Notes: a model not told the origin generated them from the sequence alone. Shown: positions 6,598-15,525, numbered from the stretch's first letter. The stretch is 64,000 bases of DNA from Marinobacter antarcticus (GCF_900142385.1 NZ_FRAQ01000001.1:744001-808000); one strand, 5' to 3'. Made by a program: numbers and translations.

Positions 6598-9099
6598 TTA
6601 GTCCTGAGGCGGGCGTTCCACCACTTTGCGTTTACCCTTGGCGCACCGGGACAACGCCTTCAGGCCTTCCTCATCAAACGCATCCACACGGATAACGTCG
6701 TAAAGGGCCGTAAGTGCCTCCTGCAGCTTGTCGCACTCATCAGCTTTCACAATGCCCTCGGCACAGGCCCAGTCCACCAGCTGCTTGCGCTCATGGCCCA
6801 TCAACAGTGCGATACCGTCCAGATCGTCTTCATCACGATTGCGGATGGCATCGTGCAGGCGGCTGCGCATGTCGGCGGTTTCATTTGCCAGTTTGTAGGC
6901 ATTCAGAACCCGGCCAAGAGAATCGTCGGGATCCATGGTTGTGTATGTACCACGGCTGATGCGCTGACGCAGCGGGGTGTCCTCAACAATGCTGGCGGCT
7001 ACGCGGGTGCCCAGCTTGTCATCCGGCCCGTTAAGACCGGTCGCACCCAGTGGGAACACAAGCAGGCGCAGAGGCCAGCGCAGGGCAGGTACAGGGAAGT
7101 TGATGATCGCCTCACGCATCGAATGCTGCAGGTCCCGCAGGCAGGTTTGCAGACACCAGTCTACCAGCGGCCGCTGATCGTCCGGGTAGCCCTCTTCATG
7201 CCACTGTTTGATCACCGCTGATGCGTAATACAGCTGCACCAGGCTATCCGCCATACGCCCGGACAGGCGTTGTTTGGCTTTCAGACCTCCGCCGACCGAG
7301 AGCAGAGTCACATCAGTCATCAACGCAAACCCTGCAGAGAAACGGGCAAGCTGGCGGTACGATGATTTGATATCCCCCTGCCTGGGAACAGACTCCAGCA
7401 ACCCGCCGGTCAGGCCCAGAACCAGGGCCCGCAGAGCGTTTCGCGTGGTGTGTGCCAGGTGCCGGTAAAAGATGCCGTCGAATTTCTTCGCGGCCTGATC
7501 TTCGTCCTCCATGCCGGCAGCTGCAATTTCTTCAACAATAAACGGATGGCAGCGAATGGCGCCTTGGCCGAACACCATCAGGCTGCGGGTCAGAATGTTT
7601 GCGCCTTCAACCGTAATGCCAATGGGTACAGCCTGATAGGCGCGCGCCATGAAGTTGCGGGGGCCGGTAATGACACCGCGGCCTGCCACCACATCCATGG
7701 CGTGATTGATCACTATCCGCATCAGGTCAGTATTGCGGTATTTCAGCAGCGCTGAGGGTACCGCCGGCCGCACGCCCCTATCAAGCATGCCGGAAGTCAG
7801 CAGGCGCGCGGCATCCATCATGTAGGTATAGCCGGCGATGGGTTCCAGAGCTTCCTGTACGCCTTCAAACTGGCTGATGGAGCGGCCAAACTGCTCCCGG
7901 GTATAGGCGTAGGAGCCGGTCGCCAGGCTGGCAACCTTGCCAGCACCTGTACCCAGTGCGGGCAATGAAATGGAGCGGCCAATGGAGAGGCACTCCAGCA
8001 GCATGGTCCAGCCTTTACCGAGCATTTCCTGACCGCCGATGACCTGGTCCATGGGGATGAACACCTCGTTGCCCCAAGTCGGCCCGTTCATGAACACGGT
8101 ATTCATGGGCAGGTGCCGCGCACCCGCATGCACGCCCTCGGTTTCGCGGGGGACCAGAACACAGGTCACGCCGATATTGTCGTTTTCGCCCAGCAGGTTT
8201 TCCGGATCGTAAACCTTGATGGCCAGGCCGATCAGCGTCGCGACCGGGGCCAGGGTAATATAGCGCTTGTTCCAGGTTACTTTCAGGCCGAGCACTTCTT
8301 CGCCTTTCCATTCGCCCTTGCACACAATGCCTTTGTCCGGAATGGCGCCCGCATCTGAGCCAGCGACCGGGGAGGTCAGCGCAAAGCAGGGAATTTCCTC
8401 GCCCCCTGCAAGCTTGGGCAGGTAGTGCTGTTTCTGTTCGTCAGTGCCGTAATGCATCAGCAACTCACCAGGGCCGAGGGAGTTGGGTACCATCACGGTG
8501 ACGGCTGCAGAAACGCTGCGGGTGGAAATTTTCATCACGATTTCTGAATGGGCTGTGTTGGAGAAGCCCATACCGCCGTCTTCTTTCGGGATCACCAGGC
8601 CGAAAAAGCCGTTTTCACGGATAAACTTCCAGGCTTTGTCCGGCAGATCGTAATGCTCGTGGGTAATCTTCCAGTCATCCAGCATGGCGCAGAGTTCTTC
8701 TACCGGGCCATCGAGAAAGGCCTGCTCTTCACTGGTCAGGTGAGCAGGCCTGGCATCCAGAAGCTTTGACCATTGAGGCTTACCGGAAAACAGCTCGCCA
8801 TCCCAGTCCACAGAGCCGGATTTAAGGGCTTCTGCTTCGGTGTCAGAGAGCTTGGGCAGACGGCTGCGAACCCAGCCCAGCAGCGGCCGGCTGAATTTGT
8901 CGAGGCGCAGTTCGCTGGGGAGAACCAGAATCAGGGCCAGTGCCAGAAAAAGACCGCCAAAAAGAATACTGGCAATGTGCCACTCATCCTGAAACAGGCC
9001 GACTAAGGTTGCGATGGACATCACCAGCGCAGCGGTAGTGCCGCCAACTCCCAGATAGATCAGAATCAGGGCACTGATGAGTAAGAAAAGTACACTCAT
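6598..9099 (-). CDS. fadE: Acyl-CoA dehydrogenase FadE
   Basis: An 833-residue long FadE-type acyl-CoA dehydrogenase, the FAD enzyme that makes trans-2-enoyl-CoA in the first step of beta-oxidation. The N-terminus has two hydrophobic segments (about 1-20 and 25-65), as in E. coli FadE, which is membrane associated and of similar length. The catalytic core runs roughly from residue 130 to 520, with the F-A-L-T-S-P-V-A-G-S-D-A-G-A flavin/substrate loop near 240 and Y-A-Y-T-R-E-Q-F-G-R-S-I near 395. A C-terminal DUF1974 domain follows. The start is supported by GGAGG nine bases upstream. It fits the lipid- and alkane-using habit of Marinobacter. Confidence 0.95.
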   Translation of the reverse strand: MSVLFLLISALILIYLGVGGTTAALVMSIATLVGLFQDEWHIASILFGGLFLALALILVLPSELRLDKFSRPLLGWVRSRLPKLSDTEAEALKSGSVDWDGELFSGKPQWSKLLDARPAHLTSEEQAFLDGPVEELCAMLDDWKITHEHYDLPDKAWKFIRENGFFGLVIPKEDGGMGFSNTAHSEIVMKISTRSVSAAVTVMVPNSLGPGELLMHYGTDEQKQHYLPKLAGGEEIPCFALTSPVAGSDAGAIPDKGIVCKGEWKGEEVLGLKVTWNKRYITLAPVATLIGLAIKVYDPENLLGENDNIGVTCVLVPRETEGVHAGARHLPMNTVFMNGPTWGNEVFIPMDQVIGGQEMLGKGWTMLLECLSIGRSISLPALGTGAGKVASLATGSYAYTREQFGRSISQFEGVQEALEPIAGYTYMMDAARLLTSGMLDRGVRPAVPSALLKYRNTDLMRIVINHAMDVVAGRGVITGPRNFMARAYQAVPIGITVEGANILTRSLMVFGQGAIRCHPFIVEEIAAAGMEDEDQAAKKFDGIFYRHLAHTTRNALRALVLGLTGGLLESVPRQGDIKSSYRQLARFSAGFALMTDVTLLSVGGGLKAKQRLSGRMADSLVQLYYASAVIKQWHEEGYPDDQRPLVDWCLQTCLRDLQHSMREAIINFPVPALRWPLRLLVFPLGATGLNGPDDKLGTRVAASIVEDTPLRQRISRGTYTTMDPDDSLGRVLNAYKLANETADMRSRLHDAIRNRDEDDLDGIALLMGHERKQLVDWACAEGIVKADECDKLQEALTALYDVIRVDAFDEEGLKALSRCAKGKRKVVERPPQD

Positions 9100-9211
9100 G
9101 GGCAGACCTCCATATCGTGGATGAAATCATAAAATTTCAGGTTTAACCATCGGTCAAAGTCACAGCACATGCAAGGGCAGCACCCGAGTACAAATTTGCC
9201 GCTGCCGCAGC
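9100..9211 (-). promoter_or_regulatory. fadE promoter region
   Basis: The 112-bp gap between the prenyltransferase stop and fadE holds TTGACC (minus strand, 9152-9157) and TTTTAT (9129-9134) with a 17-base spacer, a plausible sigma70 promoter. The sequence around the -35 also resembles a loose fatty-acid-regulator site, but no confident palindrome is seen. Confidence 0.4.
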
Positions 9212-10102
9212 TTAGAGGCTCAGACCGACAATCAGCAGGGCCAGAGTGGCCAGAAGAATGGCTACGTTGGCGCCCAACAACACGTTGAGCGCGGCCGGCT
9301 GATTAATAACCCCCGGCAGCTTCCAGGCAAGCCAGAGTGCGAAGGGTGCGGTTGCCAATGACATTATAGACGGCAATGGCAACCAGCCGGCGAATACGCT
9401 CGTTACAAGAACAACGTAGCCTGAAACAAACAGGGCGGACACAAATCGGGCGGCCGCGCGGGTGCCGAGGGTGATGACCAGATGACGACGACCTATTTTG
9501 CGATCCGCTTCAACATCCGGTATCTGATTGATCAGCAGCAGCTCGCTCACCAGAAGCAGGCTGATAACGGATACGGTGATTGCAGTGGCATCAAGCCTGG
9601 TGCCAAGTGCAACCAGCGTGCCCAGAATCATCACCGGCCCGAAGCCGATGCCTGGAGCAAACAGGCATAGCAGGGGTGAGCGGGTAATCCATCGGGTATA
9701 GGTAAGCACTAGCATGACGCCGGCGGTTCCCAGAACCAGCATGGGCAGTCCCCGCTGCCACAGAAAATAGAGGCCGATAAGGATAACCAGCGCCAGGGTG
9801 CCAATGGCTGCCACCAGCACACGCTTTGCTGCGCCAGGAACCTCTGGGAGTGCTCCGCTGCCACCGGAAAACGGTGTACGTGAGGTAATCAGATCCAGCC
9901 CGGATATAAAATCTTCGTACTCATTAAGCAGGTTCACCGAAGCATGTGCCAGTAGGGCACCAACAAAGACCAGCAGTGTGTCCAGTAGTGCCGGTGCCTC
10001 GCCCTGTTGCCACGCCACTGCAACCCCCAGCCCGACACACAGAGGTGCAAGAACCAGAAAGTTGGGGCGGGAGGCGCGGACAACGGCGACGGCTTCAGAC
10101 AT
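9212..10102 (-). CDS. UbiA/MenA-family prenyltransferase
   Basis: A 296-residue integral membrane protein with about nine hydrophobic segments. The two metal/diphosphate-binding motifs of the UbiA superfamily are present: N-L-L-N-E-Y-E-D-F-I-S-G-L-D near residues 58-71 (MenA-like, with Glu in place of the first Asp) and I-P-D-V-E-A-D-R-K-I-G near 193. Such enzymes attach a prenyl chain to an aromatic ring; MenA acts on dihydroxynaphthoate. No other menaquinone gene is visible here, so the acceptor is unknown. It starts 11 bases after the AEC carrier gene and is probably co-transcribed with it. Confidence 0.82.
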   Translation of the reverse strand: MSEAVAVVRASRPNFLVLAPLCVGLGVAVAWQQGEAPALLDTLLVFVGALLAHASVNLLNEYEDFISGLDLITSRTPFSGGSGALPEVPGAAKRVLVAAIGTLALVILIGLYFLWQRGLPMLVLGTAGVMLVLTYTRWITRSPLLCLFAPGIGFGPVMILGTLVALGTRLDATAITVSVISLLLVSELLLINQIPDVEADRKIGRRHLVITLGTRAAARFVSALFVSGYVVLVTSVFAGWLPLPSIMSLATAPFALWLAWKLPGVINQPAALNVLLGANVAILLATLALLIVGLSL

Positions 10103-10113
10103 TCATGTTTTCC

Positions 10114-11001
10114 TTAAAGATAACCTGCGGCGAAGACCAGCCCGAGCACAATCGGCATGACAATGAGGCTGCCCAGATTACTTAATAATACGAGGGAAGC
10201 CACTTTATGGGGCTCCTGCTGATACTGTTCTGCAACCATATAATTGAGCACCGCCGGAGGCAGGGCCGCGAATACCCAGAGGGCTGCAACCTGAAGGCTG
10301 GGCAAGTCCAGTATAAGGATCATCGGCCAGGCTAACAGCAAACCGCTGGCCGGGCAGGCGATAGCGCCGAGCATACCCAGTTTCCAGTCGCTGAAGTCGA
10401 TGTCCAGCATGCGTACGCCCAGGGTAAACAGCATAAGCGGTATACAGACCTCACCAAGCATGTTCAGAGTCTGTAGCAGCCAGTCTGGCAAGGGTACGCC
10501 GCCGAAATTCACTGCCAGCCCCGCGATGCTGGCAAACACAATGGGAAGTCTCAGTCGCTGTATAATCGAGGTGTGTGGGTCAAGCATGTACAGGCCCACG
10601 GAAAAGTGCAGCAGCATTTCCACAATAAACAACACGATGGCCGCGGGCAGGGCCGCCTCACCGAATGCCAGAACCAGCAGAGGGATACCCATGTTGCCCG
10701 AGTTGTTGAACATCATCGGCGGCAGGAAGGTTTTCATGTTCAGGTTGAGAAATCGTGCCAGCGGATATAAAACAATCCCCGAGCCCAGAACAACAACCGT
10801 CGCGGCCAACGCGAGCCCGGCATACTCTTGTAATGGGGCCTGCTGGTCGGCCAGCACAGCAAAGACCAGCATGGGGACAAACAGCTCCATGTTCAGAACG
10901 TTCAGCCCCTGTATATCCGGCGTACGAAACCGCCCGTAAAGTGCGCCACAGCCGGCAATGAGAAACACCGGTAACAGGGTGGACAGGATCTGACCAATCA
11001 T
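10114..11001 (-). CDS. AEC-family (auxin efflux carrier-like) transporter
   Basis: A 295-residue membrane protein with ten predicted hydrophobic segments in two repeats, fitting the AEC family of the bile/arsenite/riboflavin transporter fold. The segment F-N-N-S-G-N-M-G-I-P-L near residue 105 is the conserved N-x-G-N-x-G-x-P motif of the first repeat. The ATG at 11001 is chosen over a TTG four codons upstream because a GGAG site sits just before it. Substrates of bacterial AEC proteins include malate and malonate, but nothing here fixes the substrate. It diverges from the MalY-like gene. Confidence 0.85.
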   Translation of the reverse strand: MIGQILSTLLPVFLIAGCGALYGRFRTPDIQGLNVLNMELFVPMLVFAVLADQQAPLQEYAGLALAATVVVLGSGIVLYPLARFLNLNMKTFLPPMMFNNSGNMGIPLLVLAFGEAALPAAIVLFIVEMLLHFSVGLYMLDPHTSIIQRLRLPIVFASIAGLAVNFGGVPLPDWLLQTLNMLGEVCIPLMLFTLGVRMLDIDFSDWKLGMLGAIACPASGLLLAWPMILILDLPSLQVAALWVFAALPPAVLNYMVAEQYQQEPHKVASLVLLSNLGSLIVMPIVLGLVFAAGYL

Positions 11002-11225
11002 TGAAAACTCCAACAGGCGCCGGGGAAGGTTTGCGCGGATAAACCGTTAGGTTCGCAAGTAACCGGGTAATTCGGCAAGTATTATTGCATTTCGTTCGAC
11101 CAAAGCAGAATGCCGGTGTGTTGACGGGGTGTATCAAGGAGGCCCGGCTGGTTGCGGAGGCGGCAAGACCCACTCACAATAATAACCAGTGTTACCCGAT
11201 TGCTAGCCGATAGTGGAGTGCGCCT
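11002..11225. promoter_or_regulatory. Divergent intergenic region between AEC carrier and MalY-like gene
   Basis: This 224-bp region must carry promoters for both directions. A GGAG ribosome site lies seven bases before the GTG start of the plus-strand gene. I see AT-rich -10-like sequence on the minus strand around 11080-11095 but no confident promoter pair or palindrome. Confidence 0.3.
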
Positions 11226-12428
11226 GTGACCGACTCTTTTGATCAGCCCCTTGCCCGGGAAAATACCTGCTCGGTAAAGTTTGATGCCCGCAGGGCGGTG
11301 TTCGGCCGCGAGGATGTGATTCCGGTCTGGGTGGCTGACATGGATTTTGCTGCGCCAGAAGCCGTCACCCGGGCACTTTCAGAGCGTGCCGCGCATCCGG
11401 TTTATGGGTATACCCTGTTTCCAGACAGTCTGTTCCAGTCAATAATGGACTGGTTTCGTGAGCGACATGGCTGGGAAATCCGACGCGAGTGGATACTGAT
11501 GGCACCCGGAGTTGTGCCCTCCCTGCACGCTGCCTGCATGGCCTATGCGGCCCCTGGCGAAGCCGTGATTGTGCAACCGCCGGTGTATCCGCCGTTCTTC
11601 AGCTCCGTTCGACTCAGCGGCCGGGTGGTTATTGAAAACCCGCTTGTTTGCGACGATGAAACCGGACAATACCGGATGGATCTGGAGCACCTGGAGGCCT
11701 GCGCCGCGCGCCCGGATGCCAGGCTTCTGATGCTGTGTTCACCCCACAACCCGGTTGGGCGTATCTGGACGGAGCAAGAGCTCAAGGCTGTGCTGGATAT
11801 TGCCCGCCGCCATGAGCTAACTGTGATTTCCGATGAAATCCACTGCGACCTCACCTTTGCCGACAAGCCACGACACCGGATACTTGCCTCACTCGCCGGG
11901 CCGGACGATGCGCTGATAACGGCGGTTGCTCCGAGCAAGAGCTTTAACATGCCCGGATTGGGATTATCCGCTCTGGTGATACCGGACCGGGAACAGCGCA
12001 GTGCTATTAAAGCGGTGTTCGAGTCCATGCACCTACCGCAGTGTAACCCGTTCAGCATTGCCGGATTTGAAGCCGGGTACCGCTATGGTGCGCCCTGGCT
12101 GGATGATCTGATGGCGTATTTACAGAAGAATCGCGATTTTGTGGTGGAAACGGTCAACGCCCGCTTGCCCGGAATTCAGACTCAGGCACCTGAAGCTACT
12201 TATCTGATGTGGCTGGATTGCCGGCGCCTGGGGCTGAATGATGCTGCCCTGAAACGGTTTTTTGTGGAAGACGCCGGCGTGGGTATGAATCCCGGCATCT
12301 CGTTTGGTGAACAGGGCAGTGGTTTCATGCGGCTCAACATCGGCTGCCCCAAGGCGGTACTGGTCGATGTGTTACAGCGTATCGAAGCGGCATTACCGGG
12401 CAACCGGCAGGCTACTGATCAACCATAA
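11226..12428 (+). CDS. MalY/PatB-type PLP-dependent C-S lyase
   Basis: A 400-residue fold type I PLP enzyme of the MalY/PatB group, which act as cystathionine beta-lyases or cysteine-S-conjugate lyases releasing a thiol, ammonia and pyruvate. Marks are W-V-A-D-M-D-F near residue 36 (family start), H-N-P-V-G-R-I-W near 175, S-D-E-I-H-C-D-L near 200, and the PLP lysine in A-P-S-K-S-F-N-M-P-G near 237. It begins with GTG seven bases after GGAG. The final 17 bases overlap the end of the convergent secreted-protein gene. MalY of E. coli also represses the maltose system, but no maltose genes are nearby, so a lyase role is preferred. Confidence 0.9.
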   Translation: MTDSFDQPLARENTCSVKFDARRAVFGREDVIPVWVADMDFAAPEAVTRALSERAAHPVYGYTLFPDSLFQSIMDWFRERHGWEIRREWILMAPGVVPSLHAACMAYAAPGEAVIVQPPVYPPFFSSVRLSGRVVIENPLVCDDETGQYRMDLEHLEACAARPDARLLMLCSPHNPVGRIWTEQELKAVLDIARRHELTVISDEIHCDLTFADKPRHRILASLAGPDDALITAVAPSKSFNMPGLGLSALVIPDREQRSAIKAVFESMHLPQCNPFSIAGFEAGYRYGAPWLDDLMAYLQKNRDFVVETVNARLPGIQTQAPEATYLMWLDCRRLGLNDAALKRFFVEDAGVGMNPGISFGEQGSGFMRLNIGCPKAVLVDVLQRIEAALPGNRQATDQP

Positions 12429-12762
12429 AACAGTGATCGTCGACGAGTTCCCAGCGCGATGGCTCGTTCATCCCCGGCATATCGCCATCGGTTTTTTCGA
12501 TGGCTTTCCAAACTTTGCCGCCGTGGAAGGCCATGTCACCCTCTTGATAAGCCTCGGCCCAAAGCCACTGTTCCGGGCGCTCGCAAAGACCAGAGTTTTC
12601 ACCGGATGTGCTGGTTGAACTTGTGGCTGAGCCCGGGCTTTTAACCTGGATAGGTTCACTGCTCTGGGCATTGGCAGCAGAAGCGAGTGCCGTAATAACC
12701 AAAGCCAGCAGCGATGACGCCAGCGCACGATGAAGGGATGCGAAAGTGGATGTCTTGAGCAT
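12412..12762 (-). CDS. Small secreted protein with CBM5/12-like carbohydrate-binding fold
   Basis: A 116-residue protein starting at 12762 behind an AAGGAG site. Residues 1-30 form a signal peptide ending A-S-A-A-N-A before Q-S-S-E. A Ser/Thr-rich linker follows, then one small domain of about 50 residues with regularly spaced aromatics: W-L-W-A-E-A-Y-Q-E-G-D-M-A-F-H-G-G-K-V-W-K-A and P-S-R-W-E-L. This spacing is that of the chitin/cellulose-binding CBM5/12 module normally found at the ends of chitinases; here it stands alone, with one Cys on each side that may form a disulfide. It starts 19 bases after the DMT transporter stop, so the two may be co-transcribed. Confidence 0.75.
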   Translation of the reverse strand: MLKTSTFASLHRALASSLLALVITALASAANAQSSEPIQVKSPGSATSSTSTSGENSGLCERPEQWLWAEAYQEGDMAFHGGKVWKAIEKTDGDMPGMNEPSRWELVDDHCFMVDQ

Positions 12763-12781
12763 GATGGGCTCCTTATTGCGT

Positions 12782-13723
12782 CTATCTGGACAGTTTACTG
12801 TAATCCGGTACTTGTCGACCTGCTCGGGTGGCCAATAATAGCCCGGCGAGAATAAACGCGCCGCCGATAATATGGAACAGCCCCAATGATTCTCCAAGAA
12901 AAATGCCCGCCAGAATCGAGGCAAAAACCGGTGTGAGGTAGATAAAAATAGCCGCCCGCGACGGCCCGATGCTGTGGACCGCGTAATTCCAGAAACTGTA
13001 GGCCAGAATTCCGGGGAAGATTGCGAAGTACGCAAGCGGGAGAGCTGTTTCCCGGGTTAACTTAAAGCCACCCGAGAAGAACAGCAGGTCGCCGAGGTAA
13101 AACGGCAGGATAACCAGGGTGCCAAGCAGAATCTGGGTGCTCAGGAAAGTGAACCCCGGGAGAGGGACGGCCTGGCGCCTCAGTAACACGGAAAACAGGC
13201 CCCAACTGAACACGGCGGCCACCATGATCAGGTCACCCGGCTGGGCTTCCAGGCCGGTGAGTACCGATAAATCCCCCCGTGCCACTACGGTGAGAATGCC
13301 AAATATTGCCAGCCCAATCCCCAATGCCTGAATCGGCCGGGTGCGATCGCCCAGGATAATCCAGGCCAGCAGGGACACGAAAATCGGAATGGTGGCATTG
13401 ATCAGAGCGATGTTGGTCGCTGTGGTAGTCACTGCAGCAACGTACAACAGTGAGTTGAAAGCGCCGACGCTGAACGTGGCGAGCATCAGCATGGAACCCA
13501 GGTGCTGACGGATCACCCCTCGGTGTCGCCAGATACCGGGCCAAGCGAACGGCAGCAGAATGGCGAGTGCTATGACCCAGCGCCAGAACGCCATGGAGAG
13601 GGGCGGTATACTGTCAACCGTGCCCCGCGCAACAACGGCATTGCCGGCCCAGAACAGGGGTGTCAGAACCAGGCCTGCGTAGGTAAGGGGGAGCGATCTG
13701 GCTGGACTGTTTCCTGAAGACAC
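12782..13723 (-). CDS. EamA/DMT-family transporter
   Basis: A 313-residue protein with ten hydrophobic segments in two EamA repeats (about 15-140 and 155-295), the drug/metabolite transporter superfamily. Typical features are A-F-W-R-W near residue 44 and the end of the first repeat with L-G-D-R-T-R-P-I-Q-A-L-G-I-G-L-A, mirrored by L-G-E-S-L-G-L-F-H-I-I-G-G-A in the second. These proteins usually export amino acids or metabolites, and the substrate is not predictable. It is followed on the same strand by the small secreted binding protein. Confidence 0.88.
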   Translation of the reverse strand: MSSGNSPARSLPLTYAGLVLTPLFWAGNAVVARGTVDSIPPLSMAFWRWVIALAILLPFAWPGIWRHRGVIRQHLGSMLMLATFSVGAFNSLLYVAAVTTTATNIALINATIPIFVSLLAWIILGDRTRPIQALGIGLAIFGILTVVARGDLSVLTGLEAQPGDLIMVAAVFSWGLFSVLLRRQAVPLPGFTFLSTQILLGTLVILPFYLGDLLFFSGGFKLTRETALPLAYFAIFPGILAYSFWNYAVHSIGPSRAAIFIYLTPVFASILAGIFLGESLGLFHIIGGAFILAGLLLATRAGRQVPDYSKLSR

Positions 13724-13769
13724 ATCGGCTCCTGTCGGTCATTCGCGAAAGCGTAAAAACGATAGGATA

Positions 13770-15161
13770 CTATTCTCCCGGAACTTTTGCCTGTGTACCA
13801 ATGTGGTAGGCCGCGAAACCAGCCATGACCACCTGATCCACAGCCATACCGATTATGCGGCCATCGCTGCTGGAGTGAATGGAGTACTGAGCGTTGGTGA
13901 TCGGGTCTGCGATATAGCCAAGAATCTGACCCTTGGAAACCTTCGCGCCCAGTTCAACTTTACTGAACAGAATGCCGCCGTGGTTTGCCCGTACCCAGGC
14001 CGAGTCGTAATACACCGGCTCCGGGTCCCCCCATACAAACATACGGGAAATCATTCGCTGCTTTTCCATCAGGCTGGCCAGGCTGTTTACTCCAGCATCA
14101 ATCTGGTGCTCCTGAATGCGATGGGACTCGCCGGCCTCCAATGTTACCGCACGAATGCCTGCATTGACTGCTGCGGTGCGAAGCATGCCCGGCGACCCAC
14201 TGCTGTGCACCACGGCCATGCGGTCAAAACCCCGGGTAAACTCTGCAACCGTGGGGTTGTTCATATCGGCACGAAGCTGTGGCAGGTTGGTTCGCTTCAG
14301 TGAGCCGGTGTGGATATCCACCAGCATGTCGCAGTGCCGAATAATGTTCTCGAAAAGCGAGTGGGCAATTCGATCCGCCAGGCTGCCATTTGTGCTGCCG
14401 GGAAAGTGCCGGTTCAGGTCGCGGCGATCCGGCAGATAACGGCTGCCCTGCTCGAAGCCGGACAGGTTCACAATGGGAATGCCCACCACGCTGCCGCTCA
14501 GCTTTTCCGGGTCAAGGTCGTACATGGTCTGGCGGATAATTTCGATACCGTTAAGCTCATCGCCATGAATCGTGCTTGTCAGGCACAGGGTTGGTCCGGC
14601 ATTGGCTCCGTTAACCACGAGTACTGGCGTGGGCTGCGAGAGGCTGGCAATCTGGATGCCGGACGACCAGGCCAGGCGCGTTGATGTGCCAGGCAGAACT
14701 TCACTGCCAAGCAGTACCAGATTGTTGGCAGGCCGTGGCTCTTTAGTCTCTGCTTCGGGTGCTTGCTGTTGCTTGGGCTCGCTCGCAGAGGTGGGCGCAC
14801 TTTCTTGGCTGCCTGGAGCCTTAGGTGGCTCCGGAGCTGGTGCCGGCGCAACGTCTTTCAGGTCAATATTGGGCGCTACTTTTTTGGGCTTCGGTACGGG
14901 CTTCGGTTTTGGTGCTGTGTTTTCTGCCGAGGAGCCTGCCATGCGCGCAGGCGCCTTACCGGCTTTCCGCCGTGGCTCCGAGTGTTCCACATCTTCAACG
15001 TTTTCGTCTTCCGCCAGTTCTGCCAGCAGAATCTCCCGGGCGGGTGCCGCCTGTTTTCTGTTGGCGGGCGGATCTGCCATGGCTATGGCTGGTATCGCCA
15101 GCATCATCAGGCAAAGAAAGGGTTTGATAACGGTCGGCGTCTGCAACCTGGAAAACAGCAT
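13770..15161 (-). CDS. Exported succinylglutamate desuccinylase/aspartoacylase-family protein
   Basis: A 463-residue protein with a signal peptide (cleavage expected after A-I-A-M-A near residue 29), then a long Pro/Lys/Ala-rich low-complexity region to about residue 145, then an M14-like deacylase domain. Zinc-site residues are visible: H-G-D-E-L-N-G near 200 (H-x-x-E), the D-R-R-D-L-N-R-H-F-P-G binding loop, and D-I-H-T-G as the third ligand, with the catalytic Glu in T-L-E-A-G-E. The last 70 residues are a barrel-sandwich-like domain. Family members cleave N-acyl amino acids in the cytoplasm; the exported form with a cell-wall-like linker suggests action on a periplasmic or envelope substrate instead. 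Confidence 0.83.
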   Translation of the reverse strand: MLFSRLQTPTVIKPFLCLMMLAIPAIAMADPPANRKQAAPAREILLAELAEDENVEDVEHSEPRRKAGKAPARMAGSSAENTAPKPKPVPKPKKVAPNIDLKDVAPAPAPEPPKAPGSQESAPTSASEPKQQQAPEAETKEPRPANNLVLLGSEVLPGTSTRLAWSSGIQIASLSQPTPVLVVNGANAGPTLCLTSTIHGDELNGIEIIRQTMYDLDPEKLSGSVVGIPIVNLSGFEQGSRYLPDRRDLNRHFPGSTNGSLADRIAHSLFENIIRHCDMLVDIHTGSLKRTNLPQLRADMNNPTVAEFTRGFDRMAVVHSSGSPGMLRTAAVNAGIRAVTLEAGESHRIQEHQIDAGVNSLASLMEKQRMISRMFVWGDPEPVYYDSAWVRANHGGILFSKVELGAKVSKGQILGYIADPITNAQYSIHSSSDGRIIGMAVDQVVMAGFAAYHIGTQAKVPGE

Positions 15162-15363
15162 GATTCCTCACGGGTCAGCAACAAGGACCCAAGGATAAAG
15201 GTCGACTGGTAGTCATGAAAATGGCAATAACAAAGGTTTAATGCCATTTTCATGGTGTTGCCATGAACTTAACGCGAATTTGCGTAAAATTACTGGCTTG
15301 ATCAGCTTGCAGAGAACAGTTGCGCAAGCATGTCAGTTATAGCCGACAGAGGGAGTAAACAAT
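15162..15363. promoter_or_regulatory. Divergent region with a perfect 13-bp inverted repeat
   Basis: The region between two divergent genes holds CATGAAAATGGCA at 15214-15226 and its exact complement at 15242-15254, separated by 15 bases. A smaller ATGG/CCAT repeat follows immediately at 15253-15265. The spacing, about 28 bases centre to centre, suits either a two-turn operator or a stem in a short transcript. A GGAG ribosome site lies just before the Pmp3-like gene. Confidence 0.45.
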
Positions 15364-15522
15364 ATGGATCTTTTGCGAATTCTTATTGCTATTTTGTTAC
15401 CGCCGCTGGGCGTGTTTCTGCAGGTGGGCATAGGGAAGCACTTCTGGATCAACATAGTGCTGACCCTTCTGGGCTATATCCCCGGCATAGTGCACGCGGT
15501 GTACATTATCGCCAAAAAATAG
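15364..15522 (+). CDS. Pmp3/YqaE (UPF0057) family small membrane protein
   Basis: A 52-residue protein of two transmembrane segments. It begins M-D-L-L-R-I-L-I-A-I-L-L-P-P-L-G-V-F-L-Q-V and ends with I-P-G-I-V-H-A-V-Y-I-I, matching the whole Pmp3/YqaE family pattern. Members respond to salt, cold or membrane-potential stress in bacteria and yeast and are thought to stabilise the membrane. A GGAG site precedes the ATG by nine bases. It stands alone, divergent from the aspartoacylase-family gene and convergent with the NUDIX-MBL gene. The family assignment is firm; the exact role is not. Confidence 0.9.
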   Translation: MDLLRILIAILLPPLGVFLQVGIGKHFWINIVLTLLGYIPGIVHAVYIIAKK

Positions 15523-15525
15523 AAA

